Assembly (NCBI RefSeq): GCF_030064165.1
Contig: NZ_CP125947.1
Coordinates: 1,736,001-1,800,000 of the forward strand
Reading direction: 5' to 3'
DNA from: Comamonas resistens
GTDB taxonomy: Bacteria; Pseudomonadota; Gammaproteobacteria; Burkholderiales; Burkholderiaceae_C
Length of the DNA: 64,000 bases
Shown here: positions 16,331 to 24,713 of the stretch, piece after piece
How positions within the stretch are numbered: the stretch's first letter is position 1
Layout of the letters: each line of letters starts with the position of its first letter
Notes under the pieces: model-generated
What the model was told of the DNA's origin: nothing
Seen by the model: the letters and a program-made list of their open reading frames with translations, nothing else
Database searches by the model: none
Made by a program: the position numbers and the translations under genes

Positions 16331-17350
16331 GTGACCGAGTCCAAAGAGCCCGCAAGACGTGGCAGCGAAACCCGGATGGCCGAGGAGCAATTGATCGATG
16401 ATGAATTGCTGGACCTCAAGCCGGTTGCGCATTTGCGTGCCAAGGCCGCGGCGCTGCTGGCGCTGACCTTGCTGCTGATTCTGGGGGCCGCAGGCTACTT
16501 GTTGTATGCGCGTGGCGTGTTCGAGCCCACGCAGCGTCTGGTGCTGACCGCCGATGACTCGGAGGGCGTGGCGGTAGGCATGGACATGACCTTCTCGGGC
16601 TTTCCCATAGGCCGCGTCAGCAAGATCGAGCTGGCCGACGATGGTTCGGTGCGCATTCTGGTGGATGTCCCTGAAAAAGATGCACATTGGCTGCGTCAGT
16701 CCAGCGTCTTCACGCTGGTCAAGGGCATTGTGGGCGGTACCACCATTAAGGCGTACTCAGGCATGCCTGGCGATGCGCAGCTGCCTGCGGACTCTGTGCG
16801 GCCCGTACTCAGTGGCGATGCCACGGCCGAGCTGCCGCAGATCATCAACTCGGCCAAGGAGGTGCTGGCCAATGTGGCGGCCATGACTTCCTCCGATTCG
16901 GCGCTGGGCGGATCTCTGGCCGAAGTGCGCAAGCTCGCCGAGCGCATGCAGGGGCAGGGCGGTGCTCTGGGTGTGGTGCTGGGCAGCGACGAGGAGGCTC
17001 GCAAGGTGACCCAACTGCTGGAGCGAACCAGCTCGGTGGTCAACCGCATGGACCGCATGGTGGCCCGGGCGGACAGCCAGGTTTTCGACGCGAATGGCGT
17101 GATGCCTCAGGTCAAGGCCACGGTAGAGCAGCTCAATGGGCTGCTTGCCGATACCCGCAAGAGCATGGCCAAAGTGGATGCCGTGCTGGCCGATCTGCAG
17201 GTGGTTGGCAGCAATACCCGCGAAGCATCGACTGACCTGGGGGCTTTGCGTGCCGAAGTGGAGAGCAATCTGCTGCGTCTGGAGTCGGTACTCAATGACC
17301 TGCAGCGCAAATGGCCGTTTTCCCATAAACCGGAGCTGAAGCTGCCATGA
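16331..17350 (+). CDS. MlaD family protein (MCE domain)
   Basis: 339 residues from GTG 16331, which has AAGGA seven bases upstream; an in-frame ATG at 16310 abuts the repeat element and lacks a good ribosome site. After a cytoplasmic stretch there is one membrane helix (ALLALTLLLILGAAGYLLYA), then an MCE domain (LVLTADDSEGVAVGMDMTFSG ... GRVSKIELADDGSVRILVDV) and a long helical C-terminal part that may form the hexameric barrel or needle. MlaD-type proteins are periplasmic lipid-binding subunits of MlaE transporters. Its stop overlaps the next gene by 4 bases. Confidence 0.85.
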   Translation: MTESKEPARRGSETRMAEEQLIDDELLDLKPVAHLRAKAAALLALTLLLILGAAGYLLYARGVFEPTQRLVLTADDSEGVAVGMDMTFSGFPIGRVSKIELADDGSVRILVDVPEKDAHWLRQSSVFTLVKGIVGGTTIKAYSGMPGDAQLPADSVRPVLSGDATAELPQIINSAKEVLANVAAMTSSDSALGGSLAEVRKLAERMQGQGGALGVVLGSDEEARKVTQLLERTSSVVNRMDRMVARADSQVFDANGVMPQVKATVEQLNGLLADTRKSMAKVDAVLADLQVVGSNTREASTDLGALRAEVESNLLRLESVLNDLQRKWPFSHKPELKLP

Positions 17351-18045
17351 GTATCTGTTTTAAGCGAAATATGGCCTTGGCCCAATCTGGTAAAGCGCTA
17401 GCAGCTATCGCTGTAATAGCGCTTGCTGCCTGCGGCAATCAACCTCCTGCGCCTGACTGGGCCTTGAGTGCCGAGGCGGCCGCGCAAAAAGCCAGTGTTG
17501 CCTATCTGCAGGGGCAGCAGCGGGTGGAAGCTCTGCAATGGCAAAAAGCCCGTGATGCCGTGGCCAGCACAGGCCGCCCCGATCTGGCAGCCCGTGTGGA
17601 GCTGATGCGTTGTGCGGCTCAGGTGGCTAGCCTGGAGTGGGACAACTGTCCCGGCTATGCGGCATGGGCCCAGGATGCGGCCAGGCCCGAACAAGCTTAT
17701 GCGCGCTATTTGCAAGCCCAACTGGAGATGGCGGATATAGCGCAGCTGCCAGAGCCGCAGCGCGCTGTGGCTTCGGCCATAGCCACGTCGGGAACGCCTG
17801 CGCTTGCCGACATCAAGGATCCGCTGTCTCGTTTGGTGGCCGCAGGCGTCGTGCTGCGAGCGGGAGGGGCAACGCCACAGCTGTTGAAGCTAGGTGTGGA
17901 TACCGCATCTGCGCAGGGCTGGCGTCGGCCTTTGATGGCCTGGCTGTTGTTGCAGCGCAAGGCGGCACAACAGGCTGGTGACGTGGAGGAGGCAGCGGCC
18001 ATTGACCGGCGATTGAAGCTGCTGGACGCGACCTTGCCTCGATAA
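17347..18045 (+). CDS. Lipoprotein of the mla-like operon, unknown family
   Basis: 232 residues. The leader (ALAAIAVIALAACGNQPP) gives a lipobox LAAC. The mature part is Ala/Gln/Leu-rich and helical, possibly TPR-like, with Cys residues near MRCAAQVASLEWDNCPG. The ATGA overlap with the MlaD gene shows co-translation, so it is probably the outer-membrane partner of this lipid transporter, in the position taken by PqiC-like lipoproteins in other operons, although sequence similarity to PqiC is not evident. The signal peptide coding region matches the dispersed AGCGCTT repeat. Confidence 0.8.
   Translation: MSICFKRNMALAQSGKALAAIAVIALAACGNQPPAPDWALSAEAAAQKASVAYLQGQQRVEALQWQKARDAVASTGRPDLAARVELMRCAAQVASLEWDNCPGYAAWAQDAARPEQAYARYLQAQLEMADIAQLPEPQRAVASAIATSGTPALADIKDPLSRLVAAGVVLRAGGATPQLLKLGVDTASAQGWRRPLMAWLLLQRKAAQQAGDVEEAAAIDRRLKLLDATLPR
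17391..17427 (-). repeat. TTTGATAGCTG/AGCGCTT family motif inside a signal peptide
   Basis: On the minus strand: AAGCGCTATTACAGC then GATAGCTGCTAGCGCTTT, carrying both the GATAGCTG core and the paired AGCGCTT arms of the dispersed repeat. It encodes KALAAIAVIALAA, the hydrophobic core of the lipoprotein signal. It may be coincidence, because Ala/Leu codons favour GCGCT, but the match includes the GATAGCTG part. Confidence 0.45.
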
Positions 18046-18063
18046 AAGCAGAGTACCTGCCAT

Positions 18064-18095
18064 GAAAAAAGCGAGGCCTTGGCCTCGCTTTCTCG
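18064..18095. terminator. Bidirectional terminator between the lipoprotein and porin genes
   Basis: Perfect 10-bp stem AAGCGAGGCC / GGCCTCGCTT with a two-base loop, A-rich on the left and T/C-rich on the right. It lies between convergent stops at 18045 and 18112 and should act in both directions. Confidence 0.85.
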
Positions 18096-18111
18096 CTAGG
18101 GTGAACTGATC

Positions 18112-19149
18112 TTAGAAGCGGTGACGAATACCAGCGATCAGGCTGGTACCTGTCTTGGGGTTGGCATCGCTCACGCGGTCGTACATCAGAGCGGTATACA
18201 CATCGGTGCGCTTGGACAGGAAGTGGTCATAGCCCAGCGTTGCTGTGGTGCGAGTGGCATCGGTAGCCGCTTCGTACTTGGTACGGGCCACGGCAGCCTT
18301 GACGGTACCAGGCGTGCCGGTGACGGGGATGTCCAGACCCAGCGAGTAGGTCTTGCTCTTGCTGTTCAGATCCTTGACCTTGGCCTGGCCATAGGTTGCG
18401 TACAGCTTCACCACATTGAAGTTGTAGCTACCGCCGACCATCCAGTCGCTCTTGGTGGGCATGACCGTGCCGCTGCCGGGGTTGGTGATCTGGTCACGTT
18501 CATAGAAGGCGGTCAGGCTCAAGGGACCATTGAAGTACAGGGCATTCACGCCCATATTCTTCTTGCTCTTATCGCCAGGAGTCGACTGCTCGCCGAACTG
18601 GTAGTACACGTTGGCGGTCAGGCCACCGAAGTTAGGCGTTGTGTAGACCAGCATATTGCTCCAGCCGGTGTCGGCGGGCGTGGTCAGGCGAGCACCGCCC
18701 CAGGCGGCTGTGGGTGTGTTGGCATGCAGCACCAGAGGCGAGATCGTGAACGAATCGCCAAAGGGGTTGGTCAGAATTGTGGGCAGGAAGTTGGGAGCCT
18801 TGTCTCGGCCCAGGCCGATGCGGCCGAAGTTGCCGTTCAGGCCAATGTTGGCATCGCGCGAGAAGAAGGTGTCACCCGGGAAACGGCCGTAGTCACCGCT
18901 GTCCATGCGCATGAAGGCAGTGAGGTTGAAATCGACCTTCAAACCACCGCCAAGGTCCTCTGTACCCTTGATGCCCCACCAGGAGGTGGTCATGCCACCG
19001 GAGCCCACGACCGACTTGCGATCCTGGCCGGCCATCTTGACGGAGCCGGCGTACATGTCGGCCAGGCCGGTCAGCTGGACATTGCTTTGTGCGTATGCGG
19101 CACCGGAACAGACCAAGGCGGCTGCGAGTGCGATAAACGAATTTTTCAT
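18112..19149 (-). CDS. Gram-negative porin (Omp32 type)
   Basis: 345 residues; signal peptide MKNSFIALAAALVCSGAAYAQ and a mature start (SNVQLTGLADMYAG) typical of beta-proteobacterial general porins. Alternating strands and the PEFG-like L3 region (GTEDLGGGLKVDFNLTAFM) fit a 16-strand barrel. The C-terminal residue is Phe (IAGIRHRF), the outer-membrane insertion signal. It forms trimeric diffusion channels in the outer membrane. Transcribed alone, with a long AT-rich upstream region to the tRNA-Pro gene. Confidence 0.94.
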   Translation of the reverse strand: MKNSFIALAAALVCSGAAYAQSNVQLTGLADMYAGSVKMAGQDRKSVVGSGGMTTSWWGIKGTEDLGGGLKVDFNLTAFMRMDSGDYGRFPGDTFFSRDANIGLNGNFGRIGLGRDKAPNFLPTILTNPFGDSFTISPLVLHANTPTAAWGGARLTTPADTGWSNMLVYTTPNFGGLTANVYYQFGEQSTPGDKSKKNMGVNALYFNGPLSLTAFYERDQITNPGSGTVMPTKSDWMVGGSYNFNVVKLYATYGQAKVKDLNSKSKTYSLGLDIPVTGTPGTVKAAVARTKYEAATDATRTTATLGYDHFLSKRTDVYTALMYDRVSDANPKTGTSLIAGIRHRF

Positions 19150-19655
19150 GGAGCCTCTCTTAATTAATCGCTATATATAAAAATTGCGCTGTGAAATATA
19201 GCGGCGGTTTGCATACAGGGCTGTATCCAATGCCACTCAGGTCGATGAAATCATCTTTTCAATGCGATGACAGTGGTTTTTTCGCATCAGTAAGGCAGGG
19301 GAATCACGGAGGGGGACCTGCCGGGACATGGTCCTGAAAAGCGTAAGAAATTCCTGAGAGATAGAGCAGTCGTTTGTTTTGATGTGAGCGAGTGCTTTTT
19401 TAAGACTCTCATGGAATGGTAGTCATTCCTTTGAGGAAAAAGTAGGTGGAGGCTTGTCTGCCGGTCCTGGTGCTGATGCAGCATCACCGGGGTGAATGTG
19501 TGCAGGGTTCAGGCAGTACCTCTGAACGTTGTTCCGGACGGCTTGCCAGTCGTGCTGAAGCGGAGTCCAATCTTGGAAGATTTCGCTTTTTTGAGAAAAG
19601 AGAGCGTTTTCCCTGAAGCAGTCATTTTTTGTGCCTATAATTCCTCCCATCGACA
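19150..19655. other. Intergenic region between porin and tRNA-Pro (506 bp)
   Basis: No convincing protein gene. The left 60 bp (TTAATTAATCGCTATATATA) is AT-rich and lies upstream of the porin start on the minus strand, where its promoter and untranslated leader must be. The rest up to the tRNA promoter shows only short open frames without ribosome sites. Confidence 0.6.
19636..19641 (+). promoter_or_regulatory. -10 element of tRNA-Pro
   Basis: Perfect TATAAT 15 bases before the mature tRNA. No convincing TTGACA-like -35 is found at 16-18 bp upstream. The element is followed by a C/T-rich discriminator rather than the GC-rich one usual for stringently controlled tRNA genes. Confidence 0.5.
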
Positions 19656-19732
19656 CGGAATGTAGCGCAGCCTGGTAGCGCACTTGCATGGGGTGCAAGG
19701 GGTCGCGAGTTCGAATCCCGCCATTCCGACCA
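19656..19732 (+). tRNA. tRNA-Pro (GGG)
   Basis: 77 bases including encoded CCA. Acceptor CGGAATG pairs with CATTCCG, D-arm GCGCAGCCTGGTAGCGC is of the proline type, the anticodon loop reads ATGGGGT with anticodon GGG, and the T-arm is GCGAGTTCGAATCCCGC. The general layout matches proline tRNAs such as E. coli proL. No integrase is next to it; the polymerase II gene lies downstream on the other strand. Confidence 0.95.
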
Positions 19733-19744
19733 ATTTAGATAAGG

Positions 19745-19776
19745 GTTCCTAGCTATCAAGTTAGGAGCTCTTTTTC
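19745..19776 (+). terminator. Probable terminator of tRNA-Pro
   Basis: GTTCCTA pairs with TAGGAGC (one G-T pair) around a ten-base loop and is followed by TCTTTTTC. Its position 12 bases after the tRNA fits transcript release. Confidence 0.45.
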
Positions 19777-19967
19777 TATTGCGAAAGATTTACCCCACGA
19801 GGGGTAGCGGCGCGGATCACGGCAGCCCAGGCCTCCTGTGAAAAGCTGCCTAGATAGAGGAAATGGCGGCTGCAGGCACAAAAGCTGTGCTTGCTTCTCA
19901 AGGAGACTGGCAATCACTTTGGCAAGCACCTCTTTCAGACCTTGGTTCTCTCGTCTGTGCTGGACTG

Positions 19968-22340
19968 TTAAAACAGCGTCTGCTGAGAAGACGTCAGAGT
20001 GGCGAAGTCTTCTCCCAGTGGGTGCAGGATCGAGTCGGCAATAGGCTGAATCTGTTTCGCCAAATAGTGCTCGTAGTCGATGGGGGATTGGCGAGCTTCC
20101 AGGGGCTCAGGCCCGCTCTTGGTCATGACATATTGGATCCAGCCGCCGTTCTGATATTGCGTAGGCCTTTTTATCCGGATGTTGTATTCATCGGCAATGC
20201 GAGCAGCCCGTACTTGGGGCGGCACGTGAGTGACATAGGCATCCAGTCGATGCCGCAAGCGTTTGCGGTAGATGAGCAGATCATCCTTCTTGCCGGACAG
20301 TGTCGAATAGGTGTACTCGATAACAAACTCGCGATAGGGGGCACCTTGGAAGACGCGCGAGAGCAAGCCCTCCTGGAACTGCCGTGCCAGCGGCGTCCAG
20401 TCGCTTCGAGCCATCTCCAGACCGCGGTAAATCATGGCCTCATTGCCTGCAGCATCCACACTCAACCCCGCATAGCGCTTCTTGCTGCCAACGTCCGAGC
20501 CTCGGATGGTGGGCATGAAGAATTTCTTGTAGTGCGTGTCGAACTCGATTTCGAGAAAGCTCTCCAGATCCTGCTCTTCCAGCAAGGTTTGCTTCCACCA
20601 GGCGTTGATGTCTCTGGCCAGTTCCGCTGCCACAGCATGGGCTTCTTCGTTGGTGTGAGTACGCTTGAGCCAGATGAAAATGGAATCCGTGTCCCCGTAG
20701 ATGGCTTCGTACCCGCGCTTTTCCACGAATTCCCGGGTGAGTTTCACCATCTCATGACCCCGCAAGGTGATGGCTGAAATCAGATCGGGATTGAAGAACC
20801 GGCACTCCGATGCTCCCAAGACCCCGGCGAATGAATTCATCACCAGCTTGAGCGCTTGGGACAAGGGTTCGTTTCTGGCTCGCTTGGCCTCGTCACGGGC
20901 ATGCCAAAGAGTGGTCACAATTTCTGGCAGGCAATGCTTCTCGCGTGAGAAGAGCGTGCCTCTGGGGCCCTTGATGAATCGCGCAGGACCGTGGGCATGC
21001 AGGCCTTCGGTCAATCCCACGGGATCCACGAGAAAGGTGCGAATGATCGAGGGATAGAGGCTTTTGTAGTCGAGCACCACTACGGAGTCATAAAAGCCTG
21101 GTTTGGAATCCATGACGTAGCCACCCGGGGATGACTTCCCCTGAACGTCGCCGACATTGGGGGCTACATACCCCATGCGGTGCATGCGCGGCAGATAGTG
21201 ATGGCTGAACGCGGCGATGGAGCCACCAAAGTGGTCCAGTTGCAAGCCTGTTGCATGGGCACGCTCCATCGCAAACTGCAGCAACTTTGCCTTTTCGAAG
21301 ATGCGTAGGACCAGCTCGCAGTCGCGGATGTTGTAGATGGCCAAGGCAGGCTTGTCATGCTGATAGCGTCGCTCGATTTCAGCCATCTTGTCGTATTCGC
21401 TCCCGATGTCCTTGCCTTCGCCCAGGAGTTCCTGAGCGACGTTCTCCAGGCTGAAAGACGGGAAGCTCCAGACGGCTGCCCTCAAGGCCTCGATGCCATC
21501 AATCACCGCTCGGCCGGGCATGGGTGCGAATAAGTAGCCCTGTTTGCCCGGATGCGTTCGCCATGCGATGGGTTTGCGCTCTCGGCCCAGCAGAAGTGGG
21601 GTTGCACAGCCGTCCGCAGCTTTTTGCAGAACGTGCAGGTCAAACTGGATGACGTTCCAGCCGATGATCACGTCAGGATCATTGCGTGCAAACCACTCAT
21701 TGAGGTGCTCAATCATGGCTTGGCGGGTTGGGCAGTAGATCAGCTGAAAACCGGGCGGCTGCATGTGCTCTGTGGGTGGTTCGCCCAGCATGAACACCAC
21801 GCGCTCCGCCATGCCATCCAGCGCAATGGAATAAAGATCCTGATGCTGGCTGGTCTCGATGTCCAATGACACGACCTTCAGCACCGGTCTGAAATCGGGT
21901 GCAGGCTGGAGCTTGCAGTTCACCAGCGTTGAGTTTTCAATTCGTCCGCCTTCCAGCATCACACCAGCAGTGATGAAGCGTTCCATCAGATAGCGCTCGT
22001 GGGGGCGGACATCGGCTTCCAGAAGCGATACGCCGAGCGGCTGAAGGGCGCGAGCCAGTCGTCCGAGCTGGCGAAAATGCTTGGCATAGATCCCCAGAAC
22101 AGGCTCTTGTTGAAAGCTCTTCAGCTCCAACTCGCGCAGCTCCACATCTGAACGAGCTGAAAGCTGTGCCTGTACCGCTGCGCGGTGTCGACTCTCGACG
22201 AAAGCTACAGAGGTCTGCGCAGTCAGCAGAACCTTCAAAGGGCCGGAGTCCGTCGCCAGCCAGTACTCGATCTCGGATCCCGATGGCGTGTCCCGCCAAT
22301 GACGGGTCAGGATGAAGCCTTGATGTTTGGAGAGGGACAC
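19968..22340 (-). CDS. polB: DNA polymerase II (family B)
   Basis: 790 residues, the usual size for Pol II. Exonuclease motif I SLDIETS (DIE at 160-162), polymerase motif A DYKSLYPS at 424-431 and motif C YGDTDS at 548-553 are intact. Pol II is a proofreading polymerase used in DNA repair and replication restart, induced by damage in many proteobacteria. The start is GTG (GTGTCCCTCTCC). No LexA-like box was evident in the 60 bp upstream. It is transcribed toward the tRNA-Pro gene. Confidence 0.95.
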   Translation of the reverse strand: MSLSKHQGFILTRHWRDTPSGSEIEYWLATDSGPLKVLLTAQTSVAFVESRHRAAVQAQLSARSDVELRELELKSFQQEPVLGIYAKHFRQLGRLARALQPLGVSLLEADVRPHERYLMERFITAGVMLEGGRIENSTLVNCKLQPAPDFRPVLKVVSLDIETSQHQDLYSIALDGMAERVVFMLGEPPTEHMQPPGFQLIYCPTRQAMIEHLNEWFARNDPDVIIGWNVIQFDLHVLQKAADGCATPLLLGRERKPIAWRTHPGKQGYLFAPMPGRAVIDGIEALRAAVWSFPSFSLENVAQELLGEGKDIGSEYDKMAEIERRYQHDKPALAIYNIRDCELVLRIFEKAKLLQFAMERAHATGLQLDHFGGSIAAFSHHYLPRMHRMGYVAPNVGDVQGKSSPGGYVMDSKPGFYDSVVVLDYKSLYPSIIRTFLVDPVGLTEGLHAHGPARFIKGPRGTLFSREKHCLPEIVTTLWHARDEAKRARNEPLSQALKLVMNSFAGVLGASECRFFNPDLISAITLRGHEMVKLTREFVEKRGYEAIYGDTDSIFIWLKRTHTNEEAHAVAAELARDINAWWKQTLLEEQDLESFLEIEFDTHYKKFFMPTIRGSDVGSKKRYAGLSVDAAGNEAMIYRGLEMARSDWTPLARQFQEGLLSRVFQGAPYREFVIEYTYSTLSGKKDDLLIYRKRLRHRLDAYVTHVPPQVRAARIADEYNIRIKRPTQYQNGGWIQYVMTKSGPEPLEARQSPIDYEHYLAKQIQPIADSILHPLGEDFATLTSSQQTLF

Positions 22341-22714
22341 GAAAGCTGAGAAGCAAAAAGAAGAAAACAGACGCTAGCCGCCATTCTCACCTGTGAATCG
22401 AGCAAATATGCTTGCGGTAGCTGGACCTAGCATACCGGGGCTGCCCCATTGGACGAGGCGAGCTAATCGATCTATGCAACAACGTATCGGTTCACCGAAC
22501 TGGGCCGCCCACAGACGGCTTCAACACGGACTGCCGATAAGCCATATGGCATTGGGGTGTAGAGGCTGGGTGCAGCAACCCACTTTTCCCTGCTTGTCTG
22601 GTTTAGCCCCCATTCCCATTTGCCGAGATGGCTGCTTTGCAGGTGGCCTTTAAGGAAATGGTGAGTGCGAACAGCATGGGCTGACTGGTAAGTGTTCGTT
22701 GCTCATGCGGACGA
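22341..22714. other. Intergenic region between cobF and polB (374 bp)
   Basis: No coding or repeat signal recognised. A short plus-strand open frame at 22393-22653 lacks a ribosome binding site and family features. The polB promoter must lie here because the region is upstream of its minus-strand start; the cob cluster ends toward it. Confidence 0.5.
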
Positions 22715-23464
22715 TCAGCCTCTGCGCAGCAGGTAAATGTCCATGATCCATCCATGCTCTGCGCGTGCTCTCTGACGTTGGGCGCTGATGGCTGCTTTTA
22801 CGTCGCCCAGCGCACCGTGCATCAGGATCTGCTGAGGCATGCCCAGATAGGCGCCCCAATAAATGGTGACATTGGGCTCGGTGACCTGCTCATAAGAGCA
22901 TTGGCCATCGAGCATGACAACCAGCGTATTTATGTTCGGAGGCCAGCCAGCTTCACGCAGCTGGCGGCCTGTGGTTACCAGGAATGGCGAGCCAATTTCA
23001 TTGAGGGCGATGCCATGCGCGCTGCATAGCACCTGCATTGACGTGATGCCGGGAATGACTGTCACCTGCTGCTGCGCCAGCCCCAGGCGTGAAGCAATGC
23101 GCAGCGTGCTGTCATACAAGGCCGGGTCACCCCAAACAAGCAGTGCAATACGGCCCTGTCCTGAAGGCAGATGCGCCTGCAGGCAGGACTGCCAGCGCTG
23201 GGCAATCGCTTCATGCCATTCATCGACCTGTCTGTCGTAGTCCGAACCCTGCTGCCTGCGTACCGGCATATCGAAGTGGGCGATGCGGTCATCGCCGACC
23301 TCCAGCCTCTGTAGCAGGGAAAGGCGAACCTGCGCCAGCTCGGCCTTGTTGTCTTCCTTGTGCGGAAGCAGGATCAGGTCGGCACTACGGATAGCGTTTT
23401 CTGCTTCTTTGGTGATGTGGTCAGCATTGCCAGTTCCGATGCCGACAAGAAATAGCTGCAGCAT
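22715..23464 (-). CDS. cobF: Precorrin-6A synthase (deacetylating), CobF
   Basis: 249 residues of the SAM-dependent tetrapyrrole methyltransferase fold. It starts LFLVGIGTGNADHITKEA, with the family's glycine loop, and has LLVWGDPALYDSTLRIA and VIPGITSMQVLCSAHGIALNEIG in the second half. CobF methylates C1 and removes acetate from precorrin-5, a step specific to the aerobic pathway. Last gene of the minus-strand series; its ATG overlaps the cobM stop (TGATG). Confidence 0.92.
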   Translation of the reverse strand: MLQLFLVGIGTGNADHITKEAENAIRSADLILLPHKEDNKAELAQVRLSLLQRLEVGDDRIAHFDMPVRRQQGSDYDRQVDEWHEAIAQRWQSCLQAHLPSGQGRIALLVWGDPALYDSTLRIASRLGLAQQQVTVIPGITSMQVLCSAHGIALNEIGSPFLVTTGRQLREAGWPPNINTLVVMLDGQCSYEQVTEPNVTIYWGAYLGMPQQILMHGALGDVKAAISAQRQRARAEHGWIMDIYLLRRG

Positions 23465-24258
23465 CAGGCGCCTTCCGTACCTGCGGGGAAGCGTGGCTCA
23501 TCCCCGCGAGGGCGGTAGCGGCGGTCGTAGTCGTTGGCATAGAGCCGACTCAGGCCAAAGTCCTGCTGGCTCAAGGTAGGGCCTATCAGTATCAGGGCAC
23601 TGCGCTGCAAGGCATTGGTTTGTGCAGCTGTTGCCAGCTGGCCCACATGGGTGCGCACGATCAGCTCATCGGGCCATGAAGCGCGCCACACAATGGCTGC
23701 AGGGCAGTCTGGGCCATAGTGCTTGCTCAACTCCTGTTGAACCTCTTGCGCCACATGTACCGAAAGGTGAATGGCCAGCACGGCGCCCGTGGCGGCAAAT
23801 GCGGCCAGTGCTTCACCTTCTGGCATGCTTGACGCGCGGCCCGAAGTGCGGGTCAGAACCACGGACTGGCAGGATCCCGGCAGCGTCAACTCTGCCTCAA
23901 GCGCGGCGGCGACGGCGCTGAAGGCTGGAACACCGGGTGTGACCGTATAGGGAATCTGGCGCTCGCGCAGGCAGCGAAGCTGCTCACCCATGGCGGACCA
24001 GATGCTCAAGTCACCGGAATGCAGGCGGGCGACATCCTGGCCCTGGTCGTGGGCCGCTTGCATCTCGGCCACGATCTCGTCCAGGGAAAGAGGCGCCGTG
24101 TTGATCAGCCGCACATCGCCAGGGCAGTGAGCGAGCAGCTCGGTGGGAACCAGCGACCCTGCATAAAGGCAGACAGGGCAAGCGGCCAGCAAGTCGCGGC
24201 CGCGCACGGTGATGAGGTCGGCAGCGCCGGGGCCGGCGCCAATGAAATGAACTGTCAA
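23464..24258 (-). CDS. cobM: Precorrin-4 C11-methyltransferase, CobM
   Basis: 264 residues. Tetrapyrrole methyltransferase motifs [18 protein letters not shown] at the N-terminus, [16 protein letters not shown], and [24 protein letters not shown] are those of CobM/CbiF. It adds a methyl group at C11 of precorrin-4. The ATG overlaps the cobE stop by 4 bases. Confidence 0.94.
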   Translation of the reverse strand: MTVHFIGAGPGAADLITVRGRDLLAACPVCLYAGSLVPTELLAHCPGDVRLINTAPLSLDEIVAEMQAAHDQGQDVARLHSGDLSIWSAMGEQLRCLRERQIPYTVTPGVPAFSAVAAALEAELTLPGSCQSVVLTRTSGRASSMPEGEALAAFAATGAVLAIHLSVHVAQEVQQELSKHYGPDCPAAIVWRASWPDELIVRTHVGQLATAAQTNALQRSALILIGPTLSQQDFGLSRLYANDYDRRYRPRGDEPRFPAGTEGA

Positions 24259-24713
24259 GAAAAAGCTCCGGTTTCCAAAATGTGAGAGTGTTGCGTGCCC
24301 CTGGCAATCGCAAGAGTGGCGCGTCTGTCTTCAGACACGATGCGCTTTGCCAATAACAGCGGGTTGCTTAGTGCGTCGGCACTTCGATGGGCGGCGAGCA
24401 AGGCCAGAGCTTCCGATACGCTGCCCGTGGCAAAACGCTGCAGCAGACGCTCGGAGGTGGAGGGCGTCTTGATCTGCTGTATGTCTGACTCTGCATGGCA
24501 TGACCACTGAAGGTCCGGGAAAGTCAGATCGGCCCAGCTTTCGAGGGCGATGGCTGCAACTGTCCTGGCCTTGGAGTGCAGGACAGAAAACGATACAGGG
24601 CCTTGCCAGGATTTCAGCTGGGGCTGATGTTGGCAGGCCTGGAGCCAGCAACTGCTGAAAGAGTCTTGTCCCGCATCCGACTTGAAGCCCCAGCCAAGGT
24701 AAATAGTGGTCAT
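24255..24713 (-). CDS. cobE: CobE/CbiG C-terminal domain protein
   Basis: 152 residues from ATG 24713, which overlaps the cobL stop as ATGA. It resembles the isolated C-terminal domain of CbiG, called CobE in aerobic producers: [19 protein letters not shown] near the start and the [27 protein letters not shown] segment. The role of CobE in the aerobic pathway is not fully settled. Position between cobL and cobM supports the call. Confidence 0.78.
   Translation of the reverse strand: MTTIYLGWGFKSDAGQDSFSSCWLQACQHQPQLKSWQGPVSFSVLHSKARTVAAIALESWADLTFPDLQWSCHAESDIQQIKTPSTSERLLQRFATGSVSEALALLAAHRSADALSNPLLLAKRIVSEDRRATLAIARGTQHSHILETGAFS

Noticed and set aside
19863..20777. Plus-strand 304-codon frame antisense to polB
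   Set aside because: Lies almost entirely over conserved polymerase sequence.
22330..22420. LexA operator upstream of polB
   Set aside because: No sequence close to CTGT-N8-ACAG was found in the presumed promoter.
22393..22653. Plus-strand open frame in the gap before polB
   Set aside because: No ribosome site, no recognisable features, and composition unlike neighbours.
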